From: JBDTLH01 sp039934875
GTDB lineage: Bacteria; Acidobacteriota; Terriglobia; Terriglobales; Acidobacteriaceae
Direction of reading: 5' to 3'
NCBI GenBank assembly: GCA_039934875.1
Contig: JBDTLH010000002.1
Coordinates: 1-38,162, forward strand
DNA: 38,162 bases
Shown here: one piece after another, positions 15,108-24,526 of the stretch
How the letters are laid out: the number at the start of each line of letters is the position of its first letter
Position numbering within the stretch: the stretch's first letter is position 1
The notes under the pieces: generated by a model
The model's database searches: none
The model's input: only the letters and a program-made list of their open reading frames with translations
What the model was told of the DNA's origin: nothing
Translations under genes and position numbers: made by a program

Positions 15108-15649
15108 TGCCGAAGAAGAAAGCGAAAACGAGTCCAGAGGACATCTCTCCCGAGCCTCAGGAAAGCCAGCCTCCATTATTGAGGGCGAGTCGGCTGATCG
15201 CATTGGCCGCCATAAGGGACATTCGGCTGAAAGAAATTTCAGCTAAATTCGATAACGAGCTTCTGGGCGACGGAGAGCCTATGCAGGTTGAAGTTGTTCA
15301 TCGGGGGACCGGTCAGAAGACTTCAGATGAATTGGACGTGCAGATTGCGTTTACATTGAAAGCAATCCCTGCTTCCAAGAAACCTGCCCTAGTCATCAAA
15401 GCTGTCTTCAATCTTCGTTATTCACTTCCTGATGAAGTCGAAATTGACCAAGACGAGATAGATGCATTTGCGAGCACAAACAGCATGCTCAATTCCTGGC
15501 CTTACTGGAGAGAGATCGTTCAAAATACGGTCGCGAGAATGGGTCTGCCGCCTCTTGTGCTGCCTCTCTATCGCATCAATCAAATGCCCGCGCGAGAAGA
15601 AGGCAGGCAGCCCACTGAATCGGGGCAGGGCGGAGTTTCCCGGGCCTGA
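15107..15649 (+). CDS. SecB-like chaperone of the TAC module
   Basis: 180 aa, longer than housekeeping SecB (about 155). The N-terminal 25 residues are charged and disordered (MPKKKAKTSPEDISPEPQES). The core shows the SecB-like pattern: LIALAAIRDIRLKEISAKFD, an amphipathic strand pair, FNLRYSLPDEVEIDQDEIDA, and the motif WPYWREIVQNTVARMGLPPL followed by VLPLYRI, which parallels the SecB helix with R..V......G.P...L.P. Overlap with the antitoxin gene and position in the operon identify it as the dedicated chaperone that protects HigA, rather than a general secretion chaperone. It ends 10 bp from the convergent beta-barrel gene. Confidence 0.78.
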   Translation: MPKKKAKTSPEDISPEPQESQPPLLRASRLIALAAIRDIRLKEISAKFDNELLGDGEPMQVEVVHRGTGQKTSDELDVQIAFTLKAIPASKKPALVIKAVFNLRYSLPDEVEIDQDEIDAFASTNSMLNSWPYWREIVQNTVARMGLPPLVLPLYRINQMPAREEGRQPTESGQGGVSRA

Positions 15650-15659
15650 AACCTGGTCA

Positions 15660-16310
15660 CTAAAATCTGATTCCCACCGTAACCGGCAGGATCTGCGTAT
15701 GCCCGTGCGGAGTGAAGACATCGTGATAGCGCGCTTCGAAATAGAGTTGTGTGGGCCCACTGAGCTTGTAGGTGATACCGGCGCCTATGTTGTATCCGAA
15801 CGCATTGCGGCTCTTGCTGCCGATGACCTGGTTGGCTGCCACCGGTGCGTTGAAAAAATACCCGAAGTAGGGATCGAAGAAGGTGACGACCGCCGTAGTG
15901 GGCCGGGTAAATTCCACGGTGCGATGATAGAAGCCAACTCCCGCAGTGCCATATAAGCCGAAGCGCCCGGGAACCGGCAGATGAACCACCGGATTGACAG
16001 TGATGGACTGCATATGCGCATCACCATTTGGTTCATTGAGACTGGCCAGGGTGCGGCGGTTGATGCCGAACGTGTTGTACATGTATTCGGCTTGCAGCTC
16101 AGTGAACGGCAATATTTTGAAGCCTCCGCCTATGATGAAGTGGCCGCGGCCGTCAAAGCGTTTGCCGAAGTCTTGCTGCGGCACGGTGTATCCTCCGCCA
16201 AGATGCAGCTCGGCCCCGAAGGGCATTTGTGCAAAGGCGTGTCCGGTGAGCCCTGGCGCCACGAACAATGTGATAAGTGCGAGTCCCCATGCATAATAAT
16301 TCCGCATCAT
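15660..16310 (-). CDS. Outer-membrane beta-barrel protein
   Basis: 216 aa from the ATG at 16310, with GGGAG five bases upstream; a second ATG follows at once. A signal peptide of about 28 residues ends in GHAFAQ. The mature part is made of alternating amphipathic strands with turns: AELHLGGGYTVPQQDFGKRF, HFIIGGGFKILPFTELQAEY, FGLYGTAGVGFYHRTVEF, FGYNIGAGITYKL and LYFEARYHDVF. It ends in VTVGIRF, a C-terminal Phe as used by the BAM machinery. This is the OmpA-like/OmpW-like eight-strand porin pattern (outer membrane protein beta-barrel domain). No substrate can be inferred. It is transcribed towards the TAC module and divergently from the amidase. Confidence 0.8.
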   Translation of the reverse strand: MMRNYYAWGLALITLFVAPGLTGHAFAQMPFGAELHLGGGYTVPQQDFGKRFDGRGHFIIGGGFKILPFTELQAEYMYNTFGINRRTLASLNEPNGDAHMQSITVNPVVHLPVPGRFGLYGTAGVGFYHRTVEFTRPTTAVVTFFDPYFGYFFNAPVAANQVIGSKSRNAFGYNIGAGITYKLSGPTQLYFEARYHDVFTPHGHTQILPVTVGIRF

Positions 16311-16425
16311 TTTGCTCCCATGTCGTTGCTTTACGTTTGGGATGATGAGGGGGCGTCGCGTGCTGCCTCTTCTTCGCGGTGCAAACGTTGCAGCGGCATC
16401 TGTTAAACTTGCGCCCACTACTCGA

Positions 16426-18309
16426 ATGACGAACCGTCGCGCGTTTCTCGCACTCTGCGCCCAACTGGGCATCGCCTCCACCGTTTTCACAAGCACGTTG
16501 TGGCCGCAGACCCAAACCGAAAGGCACCCGTTGCCATTCACACCGCAGCAGGTGGATGATGCTGCCGCCATCGCGGACATCAAGATCTCCGACGACCAGA
16601 AAAAGATGCTGCTGGAGGGGCTTGCCGAGCAGACTAAGTCGTACGAGAAGATCCGCGACCTGCATCTCGCGAACGCGGTCGCGCCCGCCATCATCTTCGA
16701 TCCGGTGCTGCCGGCAGATCGCGATAAGATTGCCAGCGAGCGCGAGCCGCTCAAAATATCTCCGTTAACGGTAGACGATCCGGCGCGGAGCTTTCGCGCT
16801 GCAAATCGTGCGCCGAATGATCTCGAGGCAGTCTGCTATTGGAACCTGCGCCAGCTTGGGGAACTGATACGGTCGAAGCGCGTCAGTTCGACTGATCTCA
16901 CTACCATGTATCTGGAACGCCTGAAACGGCTGGATGCAAAGCTGCACTGCGTGATCACCCTGACCGAAGAGCGCGCGAAGATGCAGGCCGCTGAAGCCGA
17001 CAAGGAGATCGCTGCGGGAAGGTATCGCGGGCCGCTGCACGGCTTGCCCTGGGGAGCGAAAGACCTGCTGGCGGTGAAAGGGTATCCGACCACCTGGGGC
17101 GCGGGCGGATTCGAACAGCAGTCTTTTGATTATGACGCGACCGTGGTGACGCGGCTCGACCAGGCAGGCGCGGTGCTGATCGCCAAGCTCACGCTGGGCG
17201 CGCTGGCAATGGGAGATAAATGGTTCGGCGGGATGACCCGCAATCCGTGGGAGTTGGAAGAGGGATCGAGCGGCTCGTCGGCGGGGCCGGCGTCAGCGAC
17301 TGCCGCGGGATGCGTAGCGTTTTCCATCGGCACCGAGACGCTGGGCTCGATCTCATCGCCCTCCACGCGCTGCGGCACGACTGGATTGCGGCCCACGTTC
17401 GGCTTCGTCCCACGCACTGGAGCGATGGCCCTTTCATGGACCATGGACAAGATCGGCCCCATCTGCCGCTCTGTCGAAGACACAGCGCTGGTGCTTCATG
17501 CCATCTACGGCTTCGATGAAAAGGACAATAGTATCTTGCATAACGCGGCTTTCAATTGGAACGGGCCCGAAGCCGCAGCCGATTGGAAATCGCTGCGCAT
17601 CGGCTACTTCAAGGATGAATTCGAGATCAAGCCGCCGAATGCGGAGGCCGGGGTTAAACACGAGGCGGACGCATCCCCTGAAGCAAAGAAGAAGCGGGAA
17701 GAAGAAACAGCGCGAGGAGTCGAATCCTATAAGCGGCGGCAATACGACAACCAGTACAATACCGCGGCTCTGGAAAAGTTGAAGTCGATGGGCGTCAATC
17801 TTATCCCCGTGAAAATGCCCGAAGCCCCCTATGGGGCGATCACCCCGGTGCTGGAGGCGGAGGGCGCGGCGGCCTTCGATGAGTTGACCCGCAGCGGGCG
17901 CGATCAGTTGCTCACGCAGCAGAGTCCGCATGACTGGCCGAACATATTTCGCACCGCGCGCTTCTATCCGGCGGTGGAATATATCAATGCCATGCGCGCG
18001 CGAACGCTGGTGATGCAGCAGTGGTCGGAGATGTTTCGCAATATCGATGTGATCGTCGCGCCGACCTTCAGCTCGCAATTGACAGCGACCAACCTGACCG
18101 GCCATCCGGCGTTGATACTGCCCAATGGATTCCGCGGCACTGATGCGCCACCGGCATTGCGCAGTCCCGGCGGTGATCTATCGGGCGGGCCAGGTACTCC
18201 GGTCAGCCTTACGTTCCTCGGGCAGCTTTTCGGCGAGGCAACGTTGCTGGCTGTCGCCCGGGCTTATCAGGAGGCTACGGGATTTCAACTCAGGCACCCG
18301 GAGTTATAG
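16426..18309 (+). CDS. Exported amidase (amidase signature family)
   Basis: 627 aa from the ATG at 16426. The N-terminus MTNRRAFLALCAQLGIAS has a twin-Arg and hydrophobic stretch, so export by Tat (or Sec) is likely. The amidase-signature core contains the catalytic Lys in LHGLPWGAKDLLAVKG, the cis-Ser in EEGSSGSSAGPASATAAG and the nucleophile Ser in GTETLGSISSPSTRCGTTGL. The family hydrolyses amide bonds through a Ser-cisSer-Lys triad. The protein is longer than GatA (about 480 aa) because of an extra N-terminal segment and a charged insert at about 405-445 (KHEADASPEAKKKREEETAR). No GatB or GatC is nearby, so it is a degradative secreted amidase, not the tRNA amidotransferase. Its substrate is unknown. 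Confidence 0.9.
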   Translation: MTNRRAFLALCAQLGIASTVFTSTLWPQTQTERHPLPFTPQQVDDAAAIADIKISDDQKKMLLEGLAEQTKSYEKIRDLHLANAVAPAIIFDPVLPADRDKIASEREPLKISPLTVDDPARSFRAANRAPNDLEAVCYWNLRQLGELIRSKRVSSTDLTTMYLERLKRLDAKLHCVITLTEERAKMQAAEADKEIAAGRYRGPLHGLPWGAKDLLAVKGYPTTWGAGGFEQQSFDYDATVVTRLDQAGAVLIAKLTLGALAMGDKWFGGMTRNPWELEEGSSGSSAGPASATAAGCVAFSIGTETLGSISSPSTRCGTTGLRPTFGFVPRTGAMALSWTMDKIGPICRSVEDTALVLHAIYGFDEKDNSILHNAAFNWNGPEAAADWKSLRIGYFKDEFEIKPPNAEAGVKHEADASPEAKKKREEETARGVESYKRRQYDNQYNTAALEKLKSMGVNLIPVKMPEAPYGAITPVLEAEGAAAFDELTRSGRDQLLTQQSPHDWPNIFRTARFYPAVEYINAMRARTLVMQQWSEMFRNIDVIVAPTFSSQLTATNLTGHPALILPNGFRGTDAPPALRSPGGDLSGGPGTPVSLTFLGQLFGEATLLAVARAYQEATGFQLRHPEL

Positions 18310-18392
18310 CTGCCAACCGATAGCTGCTGGCTATTGCAGCTTAGAGCGCCCGCGGTCATTCCCAAAAAGTAGCGAGTAGCCAATTCCTATCC

Positions 18393-19646
18393 TCATTGAA
18401 AAATAAGGGTATATAAAAACGCCACTGTCAGCACGATCATGACGACACTGGTGGAATAGGCAATCGCATTGCCGAAGCGCGAATTGGTGTAGGTCCCCAT
18501 CAAGTCATGGCGGTTGATCAGCTTGAGCATGTAGAAGAGGACGAAGGGAAGCAGGATTCCGTTCGCCACCTGGGAAAAGATGATCAGCTTGATCAGCGGG
18601 ATGTGGGGCAGCAGCACGACGCCCGCTCCGAAGGCGATCAAGGCAGTGTAGAGCCAATAGAAGACTTTGGCTTCGCCGAAGGTTTTATCCACGCCGGATT
18701 CAAATCCCATGCCCTCGCAGATGTTGTAAGCGGTTGCCAGTGGCAGGATAGCGGCGGAGAGCAAGGCGGCGTTGATCAATCCGATGGCGAAGAGCAGCCC
18801 GGCGAACCTGCCCGCCAAGGGAGCAAGCGCGGTCGCCGCCTGGGAGGCGTCCGTGATATCGTGGGTGCCGCTCGAGTAAAGCGTGGCCGCGCAGGCGACC
18901 ACGATAAAGAACGCGACGACGTCAGTGAAGATGCAGCCAATGATGACGTCAATGCGGCTGAGCGCGTAATCCTTGGCGCGAATGCCCTTCTCGACGATAG
19001 AGGCCTGCAAATAAAACTGCATCCAGGGGGTGATGGTCGTGCCCACCAATCCAATCAACATCACAATGTAATCGGAGCCGTGCAGGACATGGGGCACTAC
19101 CGTCTCTTTGGCGGCGACGCGCCAATTGGGATGGGCCAGGAACGCGGAGATGAAATAGGAGAAGTATAGGAAGGAAAAGAGCAGCAGCAGCTTCTCGATT
19201 CCCTTGTAAGAGCCGCGCACGATCACGATCCAAACCACAAACGCGCCTATGGGGACGGTCAGGTATTTCGAGACGCCGAGTATGCCAAAGCCGGACGCGA
19301 TGCCGGCGAACTCCGCCGCGATGTTGCCCATATCGGCGAGGCCAAGCAGCGCAAGGGTGAAGAAGGTCGCGCGCAGACCAAATTCTTCCCGGATCAGATC
19401 GGAGAGGCCTTTGCCGGTGACGGCGCCCATGCGTGCCGCCATCTCCTGCACAATGATGAGCGCGATCGTGATCGGGATGAGCGTCCACAGCAGGGTGTAC
19501 CCAAATTTAGCGCCCGCCTGTGAATAGGTGAGGATGCCGCCGGGGTCGTTGTCCACATTGGCGGTAATGAACCCGGGACCGAGCACGGCAAGAATCGCAA
19601 TTCCGCGAAACCTCAGCAGCGACGAGATTTTGAACTTTCTCTTCAT
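18393..19646 (-). CDS. NRAMP-related divalent metal transporter
   Basis: 417 aa with about 11 membrane helices, the NRAMP (SLC11) fold. TM1 reads GPGFITANVDNDPGGILTYS: the Asp-Pro-Gly is kept, but the canonical DPGNF is DPGGI. The TM6 motif reads GTTITPWMQFYLQAS where Mn/Fe-transporting NRAMPs have MPHN. The metal-coordinating Met is therefore missing, as in the NRAMP-related (NRMT-type) branch, some of which move Mg2+. The transported ion cannot be settled from sequence. The gene stands alone, with an 83-bp gap to the convergent amidase that holds a weak 6-bp hairpin (18322-18341). Confidence 0.85.
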   Translation of the reverse strand: MKRKFKISSLLRFRGIAILAVLGPGFITANVDNDPGGILTYSQAGAKFGYTLLWTLIPITIALIIVQEMAARMGAVTGKGLSDLIREEFGLRATFFTLALLGLADMGNIAAEFAGIASGFGILGVSKYLTVPIGAFVVWIVIVRGSYKGIEKLLLLFSFLYFSYFISAFLAHPNWRVAAKETVVPHVLHGSDYIVMLIGLVGTTITPWMQFYLQASIVEKGIRAKDYALSRIDVIIGCIFTDVVAFFIVVACAATLYSSGTHDITDASQAATALAPLAGRFAGLLFAIGLINAALLSAAILPLATAYNICEGMGFESGVDKTFGEAKVFYWLYTALIAFGAGVVLLPHIPLIKLIIFSQVANGILLPFVLFYMLKLINRHDLMGTYTNSRFGNAIAYSTSVVMIVLTVAFLYTLIFQ

Positions 19647-19799
19647 CGTTAAAGGGCAGTCCCGCGCAGGCGGGGTTCCGCTAAGCCGAAGTTTGAGATG
19701 AGAATTGCGGGTCCGCTCGGCAATGGATCAGGGGCCGAGCGACGGATACGAGAGCGGACGAAGCGGCACTTACCTCCCGATTGTAAACTGCCGCTTTGC

Positions 19800-22700
19800 T
19801 CAACTTCGCAGCGCCACCTTTTTAAGATTGTCATCGGGCACGCGGTCAACCAGCATCAGCAGGGGATCGACGCCGGCCTGGTCGGGCAACTTGTCGGTGA
19901 CGAAGGTGTAGCTTCCGTGGGTGCCGCTCATGTGTACGCGCTGGCGATAGAGTACATCCCCATAGCGCTTGCCTTTTGCGGGAGCTGCGAGCGCGCCGAC
20001 TTCGATCCAGTCATCCACCGGGACCTCGGCCTCGTTGCCTTGCGCATCCGCTTTATATTTGTGAGTTTCGACCTCTACGGTGACGTCATACTTGCCATCA
20101 GCGCGTTTTTTGGCAGTCGCGCTCAGCGCGCGGTTTGAGAACAGGGTGATCTCGGAGAACAAGTCTTTAATCAAGTATTGATATTGCGGGGGCGTCTGCT
20201 CTTTGAGCGCGTCAACCAAAGCGTAGGAGGTGGGATACGGAGGTTGCGCGTAGCCATACTGGCGCAGCACTTTGCGCAGTGCGCGATTGACCGCATCTTC
20301 GCCGATCATGTCTTTCAGGTAATACATCACCACGCTGCCCTTGCGGTAGTGAACGTATCCCTGATTGGCGTCTACGCGCAATAGAGGGCGCTCTTTCAAG
20401 AGCTCGCGTCCGCGGTTGCGCAGGTAGCTGTCCATCTCGTACTTGAGGAATTTTCGCATCGTGTCACGGCCGTATTCGTGCTCCATCACCATGAGCGCGG
20501 AATATTGCGCCAGAGTTTCAGAGAGTGACGTCGCGCCCTCCATATTCGCCCCAATCACCTGGTGTGCCCACCACTGGTGCGCCATCTCGTGCGCCACCAC
20601 ATAAAAGACCATGTCGATGTCGTCGGGCTTCTCGATATCGGCGATGAAACCGATGGATTCGGAATAGGGCATGGTCCCGGGGAAGGCCTGGGCGAAAGCA
20701 GCCACTCGCGGGAACTCGATGATCCGCGCCTCTTTATGTCCGTAGGGGCCGTAGTTTTGCGTATAGTAGGTAAACGATTTCTTTACCGAGTTGAGCATTT
20801 TGGGGACGTTCCAGGGATGCTCTTTGAGGTAATAAACTTCGATATCGATTCCGTTCCAGTGCTCGCGCTTTACCTCATAGCGCGCGGAGAGGAAGGAATA
20901 AAAGTTTAGTGAATAGTGGTCGAGCTGGTATTGGTAGTAGCGGCGCCCGTGGTCCGTCCACTGCTTGGTGAGGGAACCCGGCGCGATGGCAATCTGGTCG
21001 GGCGCGGTGCTGATTACGGTTTCGACGTTCACCCAATCCGAGTTGTTGGTAATGTAGGTGTTGCGGCAATCCGCGTCGCAGTCGCGTTCGAGCGCGGGCA
21101 TCAGTTCTTTTTCCTTCAGCCCGAAGCGCTTGCGCTCATTCCTGTCGGTCAACTCGGCCCCGGCCTGGTATCCGATCTGCGGCGCAACCGTAGAGTTGAA
21201 GAAAGTGCCATTGGGCATAATCTCGGGAAGGGTAATGGTGTTCTCGAAGCCGCGGGTATTGGTCTTTACGGTAAACCTCATGGTGCGCGATTCGCCGGGT
21301 TCGAGCGGAGTAGTAAAGGTGTAGATCTGATATCTCAGCCGCTGGTCATTCTTTGAGAGCTGTGCGCCGGGGAGGTCGATGGAGTATTCGTAATTGGGAG
21401 TGAGGCTGAAATGCACTTCGGCAAGCGGCTTCCCCGTCTCATTCTTGATGACCTGCTCGCCCCGCATCTCCAGGTTGCGAGTCTCGGGATAGAGATCGAT
21501 TTGGTACTTCACATCGAGGATGCGGGGCTGGGGCGCGTGCTCGAATTTCTTGTATGCTTTTTCGTAATCCGCCTGAATCAGCTGGCGGCCGTAGTTGCTT
21601 TCGGTGTGGTTGAGCACTTTGGTGTTGTAGAAGGTCCAGCTTCCGCTGCCCAGGAAGAGGAGGGCGAACAGCATTGCGGCGGTGGCAATAGCGCCATGCA
21701 GGCGGTAGCGGGCATTGCGAATGCGGTATCGCCATTCTGTGTCTTTGCCACGCTGCCAGAGCGCGATGGTGGAGCATACCAGCAGCCCACTGAAGGCGCT
21801 CCAGTAGATCGCGAACCAGCTATAGGACTGGAGCCAGGGGCGGTATCCGAAAAAATCCGAATAGGTCGGCGTAGGAGTCCTGGCGAACTGTACCAGATAA
21901 CTCGCCACGTGCAGCCGGCCCCAGAGGAAGAAATTCAGCACCAGAAATGCTATGTAGCCGAAGTAGCCGATGTATTTATTGGGGGAGAGGACGTGAATGA
22001 AAAACGCCAGAGCGGCCAACATGGCGAAGAGCAGCAGGTCCATGCCCAGCAGGTTCTCCGCATAGAGGCCGAGCTGATAGCGGTGATATCCCATGAAGAA
22101 TTGCACCAGCACCGCCGCCACCATCACCACGATCTGTATGAAGGCGATGCTTGACATGAGCGCGACAAATTTCGCCGCGTAAGCAGGCCACTCCGGAACG
22201 GGCGTGGCGTCATGCACTTCGTCGATCTTGTGGTCGCGCTCTTCCCACGCCAGCACTCCGGCGTAATAGGTGATCATGGCGATCAGGAACATGTACAAAG
22301 TCCCGGTGATGATCTCGACCATACGATAGGTCACCGGTCGGGAGGTCAATCCATATCCTTCGCGCGCGCTGAAGATCAGCGAGGGAATGCAATTGAGAAG
22401 CGCCGCCAGCGTGATTACGATGAAGGAGACGGTCTTGATCAGGCGATTGAATTCGAGCTTCGCGAAGCCGAGGAACTGCGCCCATTGCGCGCCGCCGCCA
22501 AACTGCCGCTGCACGGCGGGCGCGACCAGGACCTCGCGCGGCGCGCCCGATGCACCTTCCTCGGCGGACTTTTTTTTCTTCGCCTTGCTGCCGCGCTCGG
22601 CGAAGCTGAAGCGCCAGCAGGCGAACGCGAAGAGCGCTGCGCCCACGCCAATCCAGAGCAACCGGTTCCAAAACACCAGCCCGGAGAAGCCATAGGTGAG

Positions 22701-23390
22701 ATGGTTCTTGTCCGCGACCGTCCAGTACTTCGTGGCGATGGCGAAGGCGCGCGAGCCGAAGGGGTCGATCATGGCGGCGAGCTTTTCGTTGGCAAGATCG
22801 GTGGTGAGCGCGTCGGAGACGGCGGAGCCGACCAGCAGCGCCAGACTGCCGATGAAAGATGTGATGGTGCTGCGCGTCAACACCGCGATGACGAAGACAA
22901 CTGCCGCGATAAAGAATGTATTGGGCAGCGCGAAGACCAGTATGCCCTTCCAATGCGCCGCCCATATCACTCGCCCAAAGCGGTCTGCTTCCGCCCAGGG
23001 CATATACTTCGCCAACAGTGCGGCGAAGCTGATCCCCAGCATGGGAACGACGGAGATTAGCGCAGACCCGATATATCTACCGGCGAGGAAATCGAGCTTC
23101 TTCATCGGCGTTGAGAAGATGATCTGGTCGGTGTTGTAGGCGAACTCGCGCGCCGCCGCCGCATTCACGAATGCAGTGGTCATCAGTAGAGTGAGCACGG
23201 CCATGAATGAGTAATAGTTCTCAATCACCCAGGGAGCGTTACGGAAGGTATTGCCCAGGGCTCCGCCGATAGTGACCTCGTCGGAGCTGAGCGCGGCCAG
23301 CACCAGTCCGAAGATGATCAGGGTGAATATCCACAACATCCAGGAGCGCAGCCAATAACGCACTTCGAAGGACAACACGTGTCTGAACAT
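19800..23390 (-). CDS. ABC-2 type permease fused to an M1-family peptidase domain
   Basis: 1196 aa. Residues 1 to about 590 are a polytopic membrane part in two ABC-2-like halves, each starting with an amphipathic segment and several helices. After the last helix (AIATAAMLFALLFLGSGSWT), residues from about 610 to the end form an extracytoplasmic M1 metallopeptidase: the beta-sandwich, VVAHEMAHQWWAHQ (HExxH near 932-936) and SLSETLAQY, whose Glu is the third zinc ligand. The exopeptidase GxMEN motif is replaced by GTMPYSESIGF, so classic aminopeptidase action is uncertain. The gene follows the ATPase gene by 8 bp, with AAGGAG before its ATG. The pair probably forms one transporter-peptidase complex. 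Confidence 0.9.
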   Translation of the reverse strand: MFRHVLSFEVRYWLRSWMLWIFTLIIFGLVLAALSSDEVTIGGALGNTFRNAPWVIENYYSFMAVLTLLMTTAFVNAAAAREFAYNTDQIIFSTPMKKLDFLAGRYIGSALISVVPMLGISFAALLAKYMPWAEADRFGRVIWAAHWKGILVFALPNTFFIAAVVFVIAVLTRSTITSFIGSLALLVGSAVSDALTTDLANEKLAAMIDPFGSRAFAIATKYWTVADKNHLTYGFSGLVFWNRLLWIGVGAALFAFACWRFSFAERGSKAKKKKSAEEGASGAPREVLVAPAVQRQFGGGAQWAQFLGFAKLEFNRLIKTVSFIVITLAALLNCIPSLIFSAREGYGLTSRPVTYRMVEIITGTLYMFLIAMITYYAGVLAWEERDHKIDEVHDATPVPEWPAYAAKFVALMSSIAFIQIVVMVAAVLVQFFMGYHRYQLGLYAENLLGMDLLLFAMLAALAFFIHVLSPNKYIGYFGYIAFLVLNFFLWGRLHVASYLVQFARTPTPTYSDFFGYRPWLQSYSWFAIYWSAFSGLLVCSTIALWQRGKDTEWRYRIRNARYRLHGAIATAAMLFALLFLGSGSWTFYNTKVLNHTESNYGRQLIQADYEKAYKKFEHAPQPRILDVKYQIDLYPETRNLEMRGEQVIKNETGKPLAEVHFSLTPNYEYSIDLPGAQLSKNDQRLRYQIYTFTTPLEPGESRTMRFTVKTNTRGFENTITLPEIMPNGTFFNSTVAPQIGYQAGAELTDRNERKRFGLKEKELMPALERDCDADCRNTYITNNSDWVNVETVISTAPDQIAIAPGSLTKQWTDHGRRYYQYQLDHYSLNFYSFLSARYEVKREHWNGIDIEVYYLKEHPWNVPKMLNSVKKSFTYYTQNYGPYGHKEARIIEFPRVAAFAQAFPGTMPYSESIGFIADIEKPDDIDMVFYVVAHEMAHQWWAHQVIGANMEGATSLSETLAQYSALMVMEHEYGRDTMRKFLKYEMDSYLRNRGRELLKERPLLRVDANQGYVHYRKGSVVMYYLKDMIGEDAVNRALRKVLRQYGYAQPPYPTSYALVDALKEQTPPQYQYLIKDLFSEITLFSNRALSATAKKRADGKYDVTVEVETHKYKADAQGNEAEVPVDDWIEVGALAAPAKGKRYGDVLYRQRVHMSGTHGSYTFVTDKLPDQAGVDPLLMLVDRVPDDNLKKVALRS

Positions 23391-23398
23391 TGCGCTCC

Positions 23399-24307
23399 TT
23401 ACCGCACTTCCGAGGTGACGGAAGGGGCTGCGCCAGGCGCAGCCGAAGAGATGCTGGCGAAGAAGACGTCTTCCAGATCGGCAGGCGCGGACTCGAATCC
23501 AGCGCCCGGAGTCTGCTCAGAAAAAATGTGAATCTGCGGCCTGCCCGCGACCAGTCGGTTCGAGATCACTTTGTATTGCGCCTCGTATTCTTTCATCTCC
23601 AGCTTGGGAATCGATTTGCGCCAGATCTTCCCCGCCATGCTTCCCACCGCGGCTTCGGGAGCACCGGCGAAGAGCACTTTTCCCAGATTGATGATCGCCA
23701 TATTGGTACACAGCTCCATCACGTCCTGCACGATATGGGTAGAGAGGATGACCACAACATTCTCGCCAATCTCTGCGAGCAGGTTATAGAAGCGGTTGCG
23801 TTCGCCGGGATCGAGTCCGGCGGTAGGTTCATCGACGATCAAGAGCTGTGGATTGCCGATCAGCGCCTGGGCGATGCCAAAGCGCTGTCTCATCCCGCCG
23901 GAAAACCCAGTCAGCGCCTTCTTGCGATGGGCGTAGAGATTGGTCCGGTGCAGCAGCGCCTCCACCACCTGCTTGCGTTCGCCGCGATGCACGATTCCCT
24001 TGAGCAGCGCGATGTGGTCAAGCATCTCCTGCGCGGTTACCCGAGGGTACACGCCGAACTCCTGAGGCAGATATCCCAGGGTCTTCCGCACCTCCTGCTT
24101 CTGCCGCAGCACGTCGATTGCGCCAAGAAAGATCTCGCCCCGGTCGGGCTCCTGCAAGGTCGCGATGGTGCGCATCAGCGTGGACTTGCCCGCGCCGTTC
24201 GGCCCCAGCAGCCCGTACATTCCGCGCGGGATGGTTAACGATACGTCGTCGAGCGCGCGCACGCCGTTGGCATAGACCTTGGTCAGGCCGGTGATTTTCA
24301 ATTCCAT
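23399..24307 (-). CDS. ABC transporter ATP-binding protein
   Basis: 302 aa. Walker A GPNGAGKST at 35-43, Q-loop in GYLPQEFG, signature FSGGMRQR at 135-142, Walker B LLIVDEP at 155-161, and the switch His in ILSTHIVQD. The C-terminal 90 residues have the extra domain of ABC-2 export ATPases (DrrA/CcmA type) and end near LEDVFFASIS. It is the first gene of the pair with the permease-peptidase fusion, which begins 8 bp downstream. Together they would make a drug, lipid or peptide handling pump of unknown substrate. Confidence 0.95.
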   Translation of the reverse strand: MELKITGLTKVYANGVRALDDVSLTIPRGMYGLLGPNGAGKSTLMRTIATLQEPDRGEIFLGAIDVLRQKQEVRKTLGYLPQEFGVYPRVTAQEMLDHIALLKGIVHRGERKQVVEALLHRTNLYAHRKKALTGFSGGMRQRFGIAQALIGNPQLLIVDEPTAGLDPGERNRFYNLLAEIGENVVVILSTHIVQDVMELCTNMAIINLGKVLFAGAPEAAVGSMAGKIWRKSIPKLEMKEYEAQYKVISNRLVAGRPQIHIFSEQTPGAGFESAPADLEDVFFASISSAAPGAAPSVTSEVR

Positions 24308-24340
24308 GGAGTAAGGAGTCCCCGCTATCTGTCTTCAAGG

Positions 24341-24370
24341 CAAGAAATTAGAAATCAAGAAATTAGAAAG
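24341..24370. repeat. Two tandem 15-bp repeats
   Basis: CAAGAAATTAGAAAT (24341-24355) is followed directly by CAAGAAATTAGAAAG (24356-24370), 14 of 15 identical, in the leader of the ABC operon, 34 bp upstream of its start. It may be a slipped-strand duplication; no function is evident. Confidence 0.5.
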
Positions 24371-24526
24371 AAACGCATTGAGTGGCAGACTTGCACCTGT
24401 ATAGCACATACGTATTCGCCTGCTCAGGAGTTCCCGGAGAAACACTGGCCCAGGGAGCATGGCAACCGGAGGAGCGAGGATAACATCCCCATGTGCTGGG
24501 GTTTAATTTTTCTCAAGGGGTCCAAG

